Position numbers and translations under genes: made by a program
Part shown: piece after piece, positions 1 to 9,282 of the stretch
Layout of the letters: the number at the start of each line of letters is the position of its first letter
Numbering within the stretch: position 1 is the stretch's first letter
NCBI RefSeq assembly: GCF_001571305.1
Contig: NZ_BCTN01000015.1
Coordinates: 1-64,000 of the forward strand
Direction: 5' to 3'
DNA from: Erwinia persicina NBRC 102418
Lineage (GTDB): Bacteria > Pseudomonadota > Gammaproteobacteria > Enterobacterales > Enterobacteriaceae
Length of the DNA stretch: 64,000 bases
Notes under the pieces: generated by a model
What the model saw: only the letters and a program-made list of their open reading frames with translations
What the model was told of the DNA's origin: nothing
Databases searched by the model: none

Positions 1-76
1 ACAGGCGCCTCTGGAACGCAAGCAGTAATATCGACTTTTTTACTGCCTGCTTAAACTTCGTGCGAAACGCTGTTTT

Positions 77-637
77 TTAACCCTGTTTAATGCGTGCTGG
101 CAGCGCTTTCAGGCTATCCAGTACCCAATCCGCCGCCATCTCACCTTCAGGCGTCACCGGCTTACCGCTGCGAACCAGCACCTTTTTCCCTACTCCGGCG
201 GCTAAAGCAGCCTGCATATCCTCAATTTTATCGCCAACCATATAAGAAGCGGCCATATCAATGTTCAGATCCTGTCGGGCCGTCAGCAGCATTCCCGGCT
301 GGGGTTTGCGGCAGTCACAGGACTGTCGGAACGCTTCAACTATTGCATCCGGATGGTGCGGGCAAAAATAGATGCCATCCAGATCCACTTCGCGGTCAGC
401 CAGTGACCAGTCCATCCACTCGGTGAGATGCATAAACTGATCTTCGGTGAACATGCCGCGCGCAATGCCGGACTGGTTAGTGACCAGTACCAGCGCGAAG
501 CCCATTTCCTTCAGTTCACGCAGGGCATCAATCACGCCGTCGATAAACTCAAAGTTGTCACTTTCAAAAACGTAACCGTGATCCACATTAATAGTGCCAT
601 CACGATCGAGGAAAATTGCGGGGACTTTCTCAGTCAC
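77..637 (-). CDS. gmhB: D-glycero-beta-D-manno-heptose 1,7-bisphosphate 7-phosphatase
   Basis: This 186-residue cytosolic HAD-family phosphatase removes the C7 phosphate of heptose bisphosphate on the way to ADP-heptose for the LPS inner core. The HAD motif I DRDGT is at residues 11-15, with D11 the nucleophile and D13 the acid/base. A zinc loop is visible as C92, H94, C107 and C109, the arrangement of E. coli GmhB. The start codon is GTG, preceded by a GGAG Shine-Dalgarno about 8 bases upstream. It diverges from metN. Function is assigned by clear similarity to the known enzyme over its whole length. Confidence 0.96.
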   Translation of the reverse strand: MTEKVPAIFLDRDGTINVDHGYVFESDNFEFIDGVIDALRELKEMGFALVLVTNQSGIARGMFTEDQFMHLTEWMDWSLADREVDLDGIYFCPHHPDAIVEAFRQSCDCRKPQPGMLLTARQDLNIDMAASYMVGDKIEDMQAALAAGVGKKVLVRSGKPVTPEGEMAADWVLDSLKALPARIKQG

Positions 638-726
638 GTAGGAACTCCTGCTTCAAAATTTGCCGTAGTGTATCGCATCATTGCGTTAAAAGAGAGAATG
701 CCCGTTTGAATGACTTCGATTGATTT

Positions 727-742
727 AGACGTCTGGATGCCC
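727..742. promoter_or_regulatory. MetJ operator (tandem met boxes)
   Basis: A perfect met box AGACGTCT (727-734) is followed directly by a second, weaker 8-mer GGATGCCC (735-742). Tandem 8-base boxes are the known binding mode of the MetJ repressor with S-adenosylmethionine. The site lies about 85 bases before metN, so methionine repression of metNIQ is a firm inference. Confidence 0.85.
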
Positions 743-826
743 TACCATCCATTCAGTCCCGGTAATCAGGGATACCGTTTTTATTGAACGCCACGGATAA
801 CTCCCATCACGATAATAAATAAATCA

Positions 827-1858
827 ATGATTAAACTTTCAAATATCACCAAAGTATTCCAGCAAGGGTCACGCAGCATTACCGCCCTGTCCGATGTCAG
901 TCTGCATGTGCCTGCCGGACAAATTTATGGCGTGATCGGCGCTTCCGGTGCGGGTAAAAGCACCCTGATCCGCTGCGTCAATTTACTGGAGCGCCCTACG
1001 TCCGGCAGCGTGCTGGTTGATAACCAGGATCTCACTACGCTGTCCGAAGGGCAGCTCACCCTGGCGCGCCGCCAGATTGGCATGATTTTCCAGCACTTTA
1101 ATCTGCTGAACTCGCGCACCGTTGCCGGTAATGTGGCGCTCCCGTTGGAACTGGGTAACCTGTCGAAGGCCGAGATCAAACATCGCGTGACCGAGCTGCT
1201 GGATCTGGTCGGCCTGTCCGACAAGCATGATTCATGGCCTGCCAACCTTTCCGGCGGGCAGAAACAGCGTGTGGCAATCGCCCGTGCGCTGGCCAGCAAC
1301 CCGAAAGTGCTGCTGTGCGATGAAGCCACCAGCGCGCTGGATCCAGCCACTACCCGCTCCATCCTGGAGCTGTTGAAGGATATTAACCGCCGTCTGGGGA
1401 TCACCATTCTATTAATCACCCATGAGATGGATGTCGTAAAACGTATCTGTGACTGTGTGGCGGTTATCAGTAACGGTCAGTTGATCGAGCAGGATACGGT
1501 GAGCGAAGTCTTCTCTCATCCGAAGACGCCGCTGGCACAACAGTTTATCCAGTCAACACTGCATCTGGACATCCCTGAAGATTATCTCAAGCGTCTGACG
1601 CCGGAAGCCAGCGCCACAACCGTTCCTTTATTACGGCTGGAGTTTACCGGCCAGTCGGTCGATGCGCCGCTGTTGTCTGAGTCAGCCCGCCGCTTCAATG
1701 TGAATAACAATATTATCAGCGCGCAGATGGATTATGCCGGTGGCGTGAAGTTCGGCATTATGCTGGCTGAGATCCACGGTGACGCAGCCGACACCCAGGC
1801 TGCTATCGCGTTCCTGCAAGAGCAACATGTCAAGGTAGAGGTATTAGGTTATGTCTGA
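827..1858 (+). CDS. metN: Methionine ABC transporter ATP-binding protein
   Basis: This is the 343-residue ATPase of the D/L-methionine importer MetNIQ. The Walker A loop is at 38-46, the LSGGQ signature at 141-145 and the Walker B with catalytic Glu at 161-166. The C-terminal portion from about 265 matches the NIL/ACT-like domain that binds methionine and inhibits transport in this family. No clear Shine-Dalgarno precedes the ATG; the upstream sequence is A-rich. The gene overlaps metI by 8 bases and is first in the metNIQ operon behind the MetJ operator. Confidence 0.97.
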   Translation: MIKLSNITKVFQQGSRSITALSDVSLHVPAGQIYGVIGASGAGKSTLIRCVNLLERPTSGSVLVDNQDLTTLSEGQLTLARRQIGMIFQHFNLLNSRTVAGNVALPLELGNLSKAEIKHRVTELLDLVGLSDKHDSWPANLSGGQKQRVAIARALASNPKVLLCDEATSALDPATTRSILELLKDINRRLGITILLITHEMDVVKRICDCVAVISNGQLIEQDTVSEVFSHPKTPLAQQFIQSTLHLDIPEDYLKRLTPEASATTVPLLRLEFTGQSVDAPLLSESARRFNVNNNIISAQMDYAGGVKFGIMLAEIHGDAADTQAAIAFLQEQHVKVEVLGYV

Positions 1859-2504
1859 GGCGATGATGTGGTTAATGGGCCGCGGCATCTGGGAAACCCT
1901 GATGATGACCTTTGTCTCCGGCTTTTTTGGTTTTGTGCTTGGCCTGCCGGTCGGCGTTCTTCTTTATGTGACCCGACCGGGCCAGATCGTGGCGAACGCG
2001 AAGCTTTACCGCGTGCTGTCAGCGGCGGTCAACATCTTCCGTTCTATCCCGTTCATTATCCTGCTGGTCTGGATGATCCCCTTCACCCGTATTATTGTCG
2101 GCACCTCGATTGGCCTGCAGGCAGCGATTGTTCCGCTTACCGTTGGCGCCGCACCTTTTATTGCGCGTATGGTAGAGAACGCCCTGCTTGAACTGCCTAC
2201 GGGTTTAATCGAGGCTTCACGCGCCATGGGGGCTACTCCGTTACAGATTATCCGCAAGGTTCTGTTACCGGAAGCACTCCCTGGTCTGGTGAATGCCGCT
2301 ACTATTACTCTGATTACCCTGGTCGGCTATTCTGCAATGGGTGGTGCTGTCGGTGCAGGTGGTCTGGGTCAGATTGGCTATCAGTATGGCTATATCGGTT
2401 ATAACGCGACGGTGATGAACACGGTATTAATCCTGCTGGTCGTTTTGGTGTATTTGATTCAGTTCTGCGGCGATCGCATCGTTCGTGCGGTCAGCCACAA
2501 GTAA
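1851..2504 (+). CDS. metI: Methionine ABC transporter permease
   Basis: This 217-residue inner-membrane permease has about five hydrophobic segments. The EAA loop that contacts MetN begins at residue 121 ([10 protein letters not shown]). It starts inside the end of metN (8-base overlap), which suggests translational coupling, and is followed after 36 bases by metQ. Length and order match E. coli. Confidence 0.96.
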   Translation: MSEAMMWLMGRGIWETLMMTFVSGFFGFVLGLPVGVLLYVTRPGQIVANAKLYRVLSAAVNIFRSIPFIILLVWMIPFTRIIVGTSIGLQAAIVPLTVGAAPFIARMVENALLELPTGLIEASRAMGATPLQIIRKVLLPEALPGLVNAATITLITLVGYSAMGGAVGAGGLGQIGYQYGYIGYNATVMNTVLILLVVLVYLIQFCGDRIVRAVSHK

Positions 2505-2540
2505 ACACAACAGTAATTTCTCTCTATTTAAGGAAGGGAT

Positions 2541-3356
2541 ATGTCTTTTAATGTTAAAACGCTTGCCGCTGTCGGCGCGCTTATCGGTACCCTGGCACTG
2601 GCTGGCTGTGACCAGAAAGAGAAAGATCCAAACCACATCAAAGTGGGCGTGATCGTCGGAAGCGAACAGCAGGTTGCCGAAGTGGCTGCGAAAGTCGCTA
2701 AAGATAAATATGGTCTGGACGTTGAGCTGGTGACCTTCAACGATTATGTGCTGCCTAACGAAGCGTTGAGCAAAGGCGACATTGATGCAAATGCCTTCCA
2801 GCACAAACCTTATCTCGATCAGCAGATCAAAGACCGTGGCTACAAGCTGGTGTCTGTCGGCAGCACGTTTGTCTACCCCATTGCCGGTTACTCTAAGAAG
2901 ATCAAATCACTGGATGAACTGCAGAACGGCGCTCAGGTCGCAATCCCTAACGATCCGACCAACCTGGGCCGTTCTCTGCTGCTGCTGCAGAAAGTGGGCC
3001 TGATCAAGCTGAAAGACGGCGTTGGCCTGCTGCCAACCTCGCTGGATGTGGTTGAGAACCCGAAAAACCTGAAGTTGGTTGAGCTGGAAGCACCGCAACT
3101 GCCACGTTCCCTGGACGATCAGCAGATCGCGCTGGCGGTCATTAACACCACCTATGCCAGCCAGATTAACCTGACGCCGGCGAAAGACGGCATCTTCGTG
3201 GAAGATAAAGACTCCCCGTACGTGAACCTGATCGTCGCCCGTGAAGATAACAAAGACGCGGAAAACGTGAAGAAATTCGTCCAGGCTTATCAATCTGATG
3301 AAGTGAATGACGCCGCGAACAAAGTGTTCAACGGTGGTGCAGTGAAAGGCTGGTAA
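2541..3356 (+). CDS. metQ: Methionine-binding lipoprotein
   Basis: This 271-residue substrate-binding lipoprotein delivers methionine to MetNI. The signal peptide ends in the lipobox LAGC with the lipidated Cys at 23; the next residue is Asp, the classical signal for retention at the inner membrane. A strong Shine-Dalgarno AAGGAAGG lies just upstream. It is last in metNIQ and is followed by a perfect inverted repeat at 3366-3387. Confidence 0.96.
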   Translation: MSFNVKTLAAVGALIGTLALAGCDQKEKDPNHIKVGVIVGSEQQVAEVAAKVAKDKYGLDVELVTFNDYVLPNEALSKGDIDANAFQHKPYLDQQIKDRGYKLVSVGSTFVYPIAGYSKKIKSLDELQNGAQVAIPNDPTNLGRSLLLLQKVGLIKLKDGVGLLPTSLDVVENPKNLKLVELEAPQLPRSLDDQQIALAVINTTYASQINLTPAKDGIFVEDKDSPYVNLIVAREDNKDAENVKKFVQAYQSDEVNDAANKVFNGGAVKGW

Positions 3357-3365
3357 GCATCAACT

Positions 3366-3387
3366 GCGGGTGGCGCCTGCCACCCGC
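3366..3387 (+). terminator. Probable metNIQ terminator
   Basis: A 9-bp perfect stem GCGGGTGGC/GCCACCCGC closes a 4-base loop ten bases after the metQ stop. The downstream tract (ACCTCATTTCTCATT) is only moderately T-rich, so termination may be incomplete. Confidence 0.6.
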
Positions 3388-3495
3388 AACCTCATTTCTC
3401 ATTATTATACGTGCTTTAGTGCGCGCTCCCCGCTTGTTATTTCTGCTCTGGCTTGGTTCAATAACGCCACTTTTACCGAACGTGAGGAATTTCAC

Positions 3496-3900
3496 ATGCG
3501 TGTTTTACCGCTCTGTCTGTTAGCACTGTCGCTGACAGGGTGTTCGTTGCTGCCGAAGCCCTATGAACCCGTTAAACCTTTTCCGCAGTCAACGCAAAAC
3601 GACTCATCTCACTCTAAACCCGCAGCCCGCCCTGCTCCGGTAAAACTGTATACAAATGCGGCCGATTTGGTCAGCAAACCCTTCCGCGATCTGGGTGAGG
3701 TGTATGGTGATGACTGCCAGAGCAACGCACAGGATTCGCCACCTAATCTGGCGACCGCACGCAAACGTATGCAGATTCGAGCGTCCGGAATGAAAGCGAA
3801 TGCGGTACTCGTTCATAAATGTGAAATTGTCAGTGGCGCTCAGGGTTGCCTGCGTCAGGCCGTGTGCCAGGGTTCTGCCCTGAAAGTCTCCAGCCAGTAA
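3496..3900 (+). CDS. rcsF: Rcs stress-sensor outer-membrane lipoprotein RcsF
   Basis: This 134-residue lipoprotein senses outer-membrane and peptidoglycan damage and signals through IgaA to the Rcs phosphorelay. The lipobox LTGC places the lipidated Cys at 16. A proline-rich linker covers about residues 18-48. The globular domain carries C74, C109, C118 and C124, the four cysteines that form the two disulfides of E. coli RcsF. I chose the ATG at 3496 because it has a GTGAGG Shine-Dalgarno and begins the signal peptide; the frame is open further upstream. A diverged copy follows downstream. Confidence 0.95.
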   Translation: MRVLPLCLLALSLTGCSLLPKPYEPVKPFPQSTQNDSSHSKPAARPAPVKLYTNAADLVSKPFRDLGEVYGDDCQSNAQDSPPNLATARKRMQIRASGMKANAVLVHKCEIVSGAQGCLRQAVCQGSALKVSSQ

Positions 3901-4100
3901 TAACACTCTTTATCTGTACCGGGGGCAGTTCCTACCCCTGGTCCTGAATACGTCCCAACCTGTCATCGGTGAAAGACGTCCATCGCCTCAATCAATGAGA
4001 CAATCCCTATATTTACGTGACTATTCAACCTGTTATTTGATAATAAAAACGATAGTGATAAACTCACGACTCAAATAACACGATACAAAGGAATTGTATA

Positions 4101-4496
4101 ATGCGTAAATTGGCCTTTATTTTGGTATCATTAGCCCTCACTGGTTGTGCACACACCGCAGACCAAAATGCTCAAAAAAACACCCCATTAAAACCCGAGG
4201 CAAAAAGCACTATGTCGGTAGTGACCTCTCACTCCCCAGTTAAACTGCTGAGTCATCCTGATGAACTTTCGGGCAAATCTTTCCTGCCGTTAGGCCGGGT
4301 TACCGGTTCAGCCTGCCAGGTCAGAGCAGCAGATTTACCGACTGACATGAACATTGTGCGTCATCAGTTGCAGACCAATGCGGCTCCGCTTCACGCCAAT
4401 GCTGTGCTGCTGAATAATTGCGAAATCACGGCCAGTATCCAGGGCTGCTATCGTCAGACCCTTTGCCAGGGCTCAGCCCTGAGAGTCGCCCAGTAA
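4101..4496 (+). CDS. RcsF-like lipoprotein (tandem paralog of RcsF)
   Basis: This 131-residue lipoprotein has lipobox LTGC with Cys at 16, then a disordered linker and an RcsF-type domain. C72, C107, C116 and C122 keep exactly the spacing of the RcsF disulfide cysteines (35, 9 and 6 residues). The segment ANAVLLNNCEI and the tail CQGSAL also match RcsF, but most other positions have changed. It follows rcsF after 200 bases and probably has its own promoter in the AT-rich stretch at 4020-4095. Its TAA overlaps the trmO ATG by one base, so it occupies the trmO-proximal place. It may be a second sensor, a decoy or a regulator of RcsF; the sequence does not decide. Confidence 0.85.
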   Translation: MRKLAFILVSLALTGCAHTADQNAQKNTPLKPEAKSTMSVVTSHSPVKLLSHPDELSGKSFLPLGRVTGSACQVRAADLPTDMNIVRHQLQTNAAPLHANAVLLNNCEITASIQGCYRQTLCQGSALRVAQ

Positions 4497-5203
4497 TGAC
4501 CACTTTTTCCTTCCAGCAAATAGGCCAGATTCATTCCCCGTGGAAGGAAAAGTTTGCTGTTCCCCGCCAGCCTGGCTTAATTCAGGATGGCGGCGGAGAG
4601 CTCCATTTCGATGCGCCTTATAATCACCCGGATGCGGTGCGCGGTCTGGAAGCATTCAGCCATCTGTGGCTGCTGTTTATTTTCCACCAGACGATGGAAG
4701 GCGGCTGGCGTCCGACGGTACGCCCCCCGCGTTTAGGCGGTAATGCGCGCATGGGTGTCTTTGCCACTCGTTCAACCTTCCGCCCTAATCCGGTCGGGAT
4801 GTCTCTGGTGGAGCTGAAAGGAATTCGCTATGAGCGGCAGCAGGTCATCCTTGAATTAGGCAGCCTTGACCTGGTTGACGGAACTCCTGTCGTTGATATC
4901 AAACCCTATCTGCCGTTTGCCGAAGCATTACCTGACGCACGCGCCGGGTTTGCCCAGCAAGCCCCCGTTGCGGATATGCCGGTGAGCTTTACTCCCCAGG
5001 CACGGCTGCAGCTGATGCAGCATCAGCAGCGTTTTCCTCATCTTGAACGTTTTATTCATCAGGTTCTCGCCCAGGATCCGCGCCCTGCTTATCGCAAAGG
5101 CGAAGAACCCGATCGTGAATATGCGGCATGGCTGCTGGATTTCAACGTCCGCTGGCGTGTTATTCACTCAGGGACAGAAGTTATCGCCATCGACCCGCGT
5201 TAA
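4496..5203 (+). CDS. trmO: tRNA (N6-threonylcarbamoyladenosine37-N6)-methyltransferase
   Basis: This 235-residue SAM-dependent enzyme methylates t6A37 to m6t6A in threonine tRNAs. It has the TsaA/VirR-type fold; the conserved FRPNPVG motif is visible near residue 100. The length equals that of E. coli TrmO. The start ATG overlaps the stop of the RcsF-like gene (TAATG), which indicates translational coupling; an open frame continues upstream but lies inside that gene. proS follows on the same strand. Confidence 0.93.
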   Translation: MTTFSFQQIGQIHSPWKEKFAVPRQPGLIQDGGGELHFDAPYNHPDAVRGLEAFSHLWLLFIFHQTMEGGWRPTVRPPRLGGNARMGVFATRSTFRPNPVGMSLVELKGIRYERQQVILELGSLDLVDGTPVVDIKPYLPFAEALPDARAGFAQQAPVADMPVSFTPQARLQLMQHQQRFPHLERFIHQVLAQDPRPAYRKGEEPDREYAAWLLDFNVRWRVIHSGTEVIAIDPR

Positions 5204-5296
5204 TTTCTCCCGGCACCTTTTGACTCTCCTGTCACACTGATACACTAGCGTCCACGTTTTTTTGGCTCTCTTTCCGTTCATATGGAATCGTAACTC

Positions 5297-7015
5297 ATGC
5301 GTACTACTCAATATCTGCTCTCCACTCTGAAGGAGACACCTGCCGATGCCGAAGTGATCAGCCACCAGCTGATGCTGCGCGCTGGCATGATCCGTAAACT
5401 GGCATCCGGTCTTTATACCTGGCTGCCAACCGGTTTACGCGTGCTCAAAAAAGTTGAAAACATCGTGCGCGAAGAGATGAACAACGCCGGTGCGATTGAG
5501 ATTTCCATGCCGGTTGTTCAGCCGGCAGATTTGTGGCAAGAGAGTGGCCGCTGGGAGCAGTACGGGCCGGAACTGCTGCGCTTCGTTGACCGTGGTGAGC
5601 GCCCTTTTGTTCTGGGTCCAACGCATGAAGAGGTGATCACTGACCTGATCCGTAACGAACTCAGCTCCTATAAGCAGCTGCCGATAAATCTGTTCCAGAT
5701 CCAGACCAAATTCCGTGATGAAGTCCGTCCGCGTTTCGGCGTCATGCGCTCGCGTGAATTCATCATGAAAGATGCCTACTCGTTCCACACCACCCAGGAA
5801 TCGCTGCAGGAAACCTATGAGGCGATGTATCGCGCCTACAGCCAGAGTTTCACCCGTATGGGCCTCGACTTCCGCGCTGTTGATGCGGATACCGGCTCTA
5901 TCGGTGGCAGTGCCTCGCATGAGTTCCAGGTCCTGGCACAGAGTGGTGAAGATGATGTGGTGTTCTCTACCGAGTCTGACTACGCCGCTAATATTGAAAA
6001 AGCGGAAGCGGTCGCACCGGCCGGTGGGCGTGCTGCTGCCACACAACCTATGGAGCAGTTCGCAACACCTGATGCGAAAACCATTGCTGAACTGGTCGAA
6101 CAGTATGGCCTGCCCATCGACAAAACCGTGAAAACCCTGATGGTCCACGCGACCAAAGAGAGCGGACATGCGCTGGTCGCCCTGCTGGTACGTGGCGATC
6201 ACGAGCTGAACGAAATCAAAGCAGAGCATCTTGATATCGTTGCTTCGCCGCTCACTTTTGCGACCGAAGACGAGATCCGCACGCTGGTGAATGCCGGTCC
6301 TGGCTCTCTCGGCCCGGTCGGGCTGAATATGCCCGTCATCGCAGACCGCAGCGTTGCAGCGATGAATGACTTTAGCGCCGGTGCCAATATTGACGGGCAG
6401 CATCTTAAAGGCATTAACTGGGAGCGCGATCTGCCGCTGCCGCGCGTCGCGGATATCCGCAACGTGGTCGAAGGCGATGCCAGCCCGGATGGAAAAGGCA
6501 CGCTGCTGATCAAGCGCGGTATTGAAGTGGGTCATATCTTCCAGCTCGGCACCAAATACTCTGAAGCGATGAAAGCGTCCGTACAGGGTGAAGATGGCCG
6601 TAATCAGATTATGACCATGGGCTGCTACGGCATTGGCATTACCCGTATCGTGGCGGCTGCGATTGAGCAGAACCATGACGAGCGCGGGATTATCTGGTCC
6701 CCTGCACTGGCTCCTTTCCAGGTAGCGATTCTGCCAATGAATATGCAGAAATCGTTCCGCGTGAAAGAACTGGCAGAAGAGCTGTATGCCACCCTGCGCG
6801 CCAGAGGCATTGACGTTATTCTCGACGATCGTAAAGAGCGCCCGGGTGTCATGTTTGCAGATATGGAACTGATTGGCGTGCCGCACAGCATCGTGATCGG
6901 CGACCGTAATCTGGACAGCGAAGAAGTGGAATACAAATCGCGTCGTACCGGTGAGAAACGGATGATCAAAACCAACGAAATCGTTGATTTCCTGGTGAGT
7001 GAACTGGCGATTTAA
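5297..7015 (+). CDS. proS: Prolyl-tRNA synthetase
   Basis: This 572-residue class II synthetase charges tRNA-Pro. The catalytic core motifs THEEVIT, the motif 2 region [10 protein letters not shown] and motif 3 GIGITR are present. The bacterial-type editing (INS/YbaK-like) domain is inserted at about 224-407 and hydrolyses Ala-tRNA-Pro. A C-terminal anticodon-binding domain follows. Length is the same as in E. coli. It ends against a bidirectional terminator. Confidence 0.98.
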   Translation: MRTTQYLLSTLKETPADAEVISHQLMLRAGMIRKLASGLYTWLPTGLRVLKKVENIVREEMNNAGAIEISMPVVQPADLWQESGRWEQYGPELLRFVDRGERPFVLGPTHEEVITDLIRNELSSYKQLPINLFQIQTKFRDEVRPRFGVMRSREFIMKDAYSFHTTQESLQETYEAMYRAYSQSFTRMGLDFRAVDADTGSIGGSASHEFQVLAQSGEDDVVFSTESDYAANIEKAEAVAPAGGRAAATQPMEQFATPDAKTIAELVEQYGLPIDKTVKTLMVHATKESGHALVALLVRGDHELNEIKAEHLDIVASPLTFATEDEIRTLVNAGPGSLGPVGLNMPVIADRSVAAMNDFSAGANIDGQHLKGINWERDLPLPRVADIRNVVEGDASPDGKGTLLIKRGIEVGHIFQLGTKYSEAMKASVQGEDGRNQIMTMGCYGIGITRIVAAAIEQNHDERGIIWSPALAPFQVAILPMNMQKSFRVKELAEELYATLRARGIDVILDDRKERPGVMFADMELIGVPHSIVIGDRNLDSEEVEYKSRRTGEKRMIKTNEIVDFLVSELAI

Positions 7016-7060
7016 CCTGTCGCAGGCCAGGAAGACGGCCTGACGTTACCGTTCCGATCA

Positions 7061-7092
7061 AAAAAAGCCACCGCATTTGCGGTGGCTTTTTT
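7061..7092. terminator. Bidirectional terminator between proS and the M48 peptidase gene
   Basis: An 8-bp stem GCCACCGC/GCGGTGGC (7067-7086) with an ATTT loop is flanked by six A on one side and six T on the other. It can stop both convergent genes. Confidence 0.9.
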
Positions 7093-7096
7093 CATT

Positions 7097-8941
7097 TTAG
7101 GATTGAACGACGTTTGACTGCTCTTGCTCCTGCAGCGCCCGCACCGTCTGGTGCCGCTGCCAGTAGTAACCCAGGGTGTATTTAAACCCTTCAATGTCCT
7201 TATTCAGGCCCGGTAGCGGGATCTCACTGCGCTTTTTACCCTGTGCGTTGGGTTGAACATGTTGCAGATACAGCACTTCTTTCGTGAACCGCTTAATCAC
7301 GTTGATATTCTTAATATTATCCCACGGCAGCAGTTCAGCCGTCTGCGGTTTAATAATACCCAGATAGGTCAGTTCTATCGCACTGCCATCTTTCAGCGTC
7401 CACGAAACCGGCGGGAAGTATTTCAGAACCAGCGCCGTCTCCTCTTCCCCTTCAGGCTGATAGCGCCATGCCAGGCTCTCTTCATGCGCTGAGGAAAAAT
7501 CACGCTCGTATTTCTGCCACAGTTGCTGTTCTATTTCCGCTGCCACTGGCATCAGATCGACCCAGCTCTCTGCCGGTAACTCCGCTGCGATGGCTGCATA
7601 ACCGGTTTCATCAACGGTATAGCCCACGTTATGCATACGATCGGCCAGCGGTGGATGTGAATCAAATGGGTGCGGCACGTTTGACTGACGCATCATGCCA
7701 ATAAAGTCCGGCGAACTGACATGCTGCGGCAGGCCCTGGGCAATGGCTTTACTGATCCCCAGCTCATTTTCATGCAGGGTTTTATTATCAAACAACGTTT
7801 GCTCAACTTCGCTGCGATAGCTGGCATAAGCAGAAATTTTAATCAGTGACTCAACAATTGCTTCAGGAGTAATCAGGGTGGCAGCATTGCGGTCTGCAAC
7901 GAACTCACGCTCACGACTGTTACGCTGCCATGCCAGTTCAAACAACATGCGATACAGGCAAAGAGGATAGTAAACCATCACTGTCGAGATATCTTTTCTC
8001 ATCAAATGAATGTACTGGTCGAAGCGGTACAGTTTTGGCCCCAGTAAGGCGCCCGACGCGGTATCGCCTTCATGCAGGTGCGTTAACTCATGCACCATCA
8101 CCCCATCAGCCTGGGAAGTGGTTAGCTGACGCAGCAAGGGGATACTGACGTAGAGCTTGCGGCCCTTCAGCAACTGCTGGTTGACGCTTAACGGTGCTTC
8201 GGTTACATAAAAGTTAGTATCGATACCCGCAATAATATGGTCGGGGGGTGCCGTCCCTACCCGGGAAGCCAGCGCATCAATACGCGACCACAGCGCGGGT
8301 GCCGCGTCACGGGTTACGACTTCACCTTCAACATCGTCTTCAGGCGGCAGCTTTTTGAAGATGCCTTTGATCATATAAAACATTGCGGCCAGTACCAGCA
8401 GCCCCATGGCCATGACCAGCTTCGGATAATAGGTTTGGGTAAAGAATGCCGTTCCCCAGAAAGAGAGCCAGACCAGCATTCCGCCCTGAACCAGCACTTC
8501 CAGCGCGCTCGTCAGCATCAGGAAAGGACGGGCCAGCTTCAGGCTTTGCAGCTGTCCCTGACGGTTTTTAAAGGCCAGCATGGTGAACAGGACGATCATC
8601 AGCAGAATGACAACGCCACCAGCCAGGGTCCAGAAAGCGACTTTGTCCATCATCCAGAACTGCCAGAGTTCTGACTTTTCTGCACAGACCGCATTCTGAT
8701 AGTCGCGGAGATCGTCCGGCACCGCACCACAAACGCTGGAAGGCGGGTTCTGTTGCAGGAATTCCGTCAGTTTATTCACATCCTGACTCTGACTGCGCGC
8801 ATCATCAATAAAGATTTGACTATATTCCTGATCGAGCTGACGCGTGCCGTATTCAGCAAATACCAGCGTAATAGCGGGGATCAGGAAAAGCGTCACTAAA
8901 ACCCATAGGAATACTTTCGCATACCCTTTTTTCAATGCCAT
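7097..8941 (-). CDS. Membrane-bound M48-family zinc metallopeptidase
   Basis: This protein of 614 residues has the zinc motif HELTH at 284-288 and the downstream glutamate ligand in REREFVADR at about 344-352. A DSHPP motif typical of M48 peptidases is near 427. Four hydrophobic segments lie before the catalytic domain (about 8-28, 102-124, 140-163 and 175-193), with a loop after the first that is likely periplasmic. The C-terminal 100 residues look like a small PH-like or beta-rich domain. The in-frame reading continues to 9007, but MALKKGY at 8941 gives a normal membrane N-terminus. It occupies the place of E. coli yaeF and is not close to HtpX, BepA or LoiP, which are much smaller. Substrate is unknown; envelope proteolysis is inference. 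Confidence 0.85.
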   Translation of the reverse strand: MALKKGYAKVFLWVLVTLFLIPAITLVFAEYGTRQLDQEYSQIFIDDARSQSQDVNKLTEFLQQNPPSSVCGAVPDDLRDYQNAVCAEKSELWQFWMMDKVAFWTLAGGVVILLMIVLFTMLAFKNRQGQLQSLKLARPFLMLTSALEVLVQGGMLVWLSFWGTAFFTQTYYPKLVMAMGLLVLAAMFYMIKGIFKKLPPEDDVEGEVVTRDAAPALWSRIDALASRVGTAPPDHIIAGIDTNFYVTEAPLSVNQQLLKGRKLYVSIPLLRQLTTSQADGVMVHELTHLHEGDTASGALLGPKLYRFDQYIHLMRKDISTVMVYYPLCLYRMLFELAWQRNSREREFVADRNAATLITPEAIVESLIKISAYASYRSEVEQTLFDNKTLHENELGISKAIAQGLPQHVSSPDFIGMMRQSNVPHPFDSHPPLADRMHNVGYTVDETGYAAIAAELPAESWVDLMPVAAEIEQQLWQKYERDFSSAHEESLAWRYQPEGEEETALVLKYFPPVSWTLKDGSAIELTYLGIIKPQTAELLPWDNIKNINVIKRFTKEVLYLQHVQPNAQGKKRSEIPLPGLNKDIEGFKYTLGYYWQRHQTVRALQEQEQSNVVQS

Positions 8942-9238
8942 TAATTCGTTCAAAATAATTAACCCGCAAACTGTGTGTGAGAAGACAAAGCTGCTTATAT
9001 CAGGCAATACCTAAAGGGGAATCTACCGACATTAATGGAAATGGCGTGAGATCCGTCTCTGGCGTGCGTCAGCTATAGAGTGTTAATAAGGTGGTAATAC
9101 AGGCGTATAAGACGATATTTCAACAAAGTGAACAAGAGGTTAACGGCTTTTTAGGATTATTTACCTGGCTTATTCTCTTTTTTCCCGTTGCGGAGATAAA
9201 TATATTCTGTAATAACCGGTTTAATTTGACTTAATTCC
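8942..9238. other. Gene-free stretch upstream of the M48 peptidase gene
   Basis: About 300 AT-rich bases with no convincing coding frame. It must hold the promoter of the M48 gene, but I cannot pick out a single clear -35/-10 pair. I see no repeat apart from the nlpE terminator at its right end. Confidence 0.5.
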
Positions 9239-9266
9239 AAAAAAGCCCCTTAAAGGGGCTTTTTTA
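9239..9266 (-). terminator. nlpE terminator
   Basis: The hairpin pairs AAAAAAGCCCCTT with AAGGGGCTTTTTT, so it has a T-run on either strand. It lies 17 bases after the nlpE stop and separates nlpE from the M48 gene. Confidence 0.85.
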
Positions 9267-9282
9267 TTATTTCAGCGTCTTG

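Noticed and set aside
1-76. Possible upstream region of an rRNA operon on the minus strand
   Set aside because: In E. coli an rRNA operon follows gmhB, but no P1/P2 promoter or 16S sequence is identifiable in these 76 bases.
3916-3943. rcsF terminator hairpin
   Set aside because: GGGG/CCCC arms exist with mismatched ends and no T-run; too weak to call.
5435-6886. A 483-codon open frame antisense to proS
   Set aside because: It lies wholly inside proS on the other strand, has a composition typical of a shadow frame (rich in His, Arg, Gln) and no ribosome site or family resemblance.
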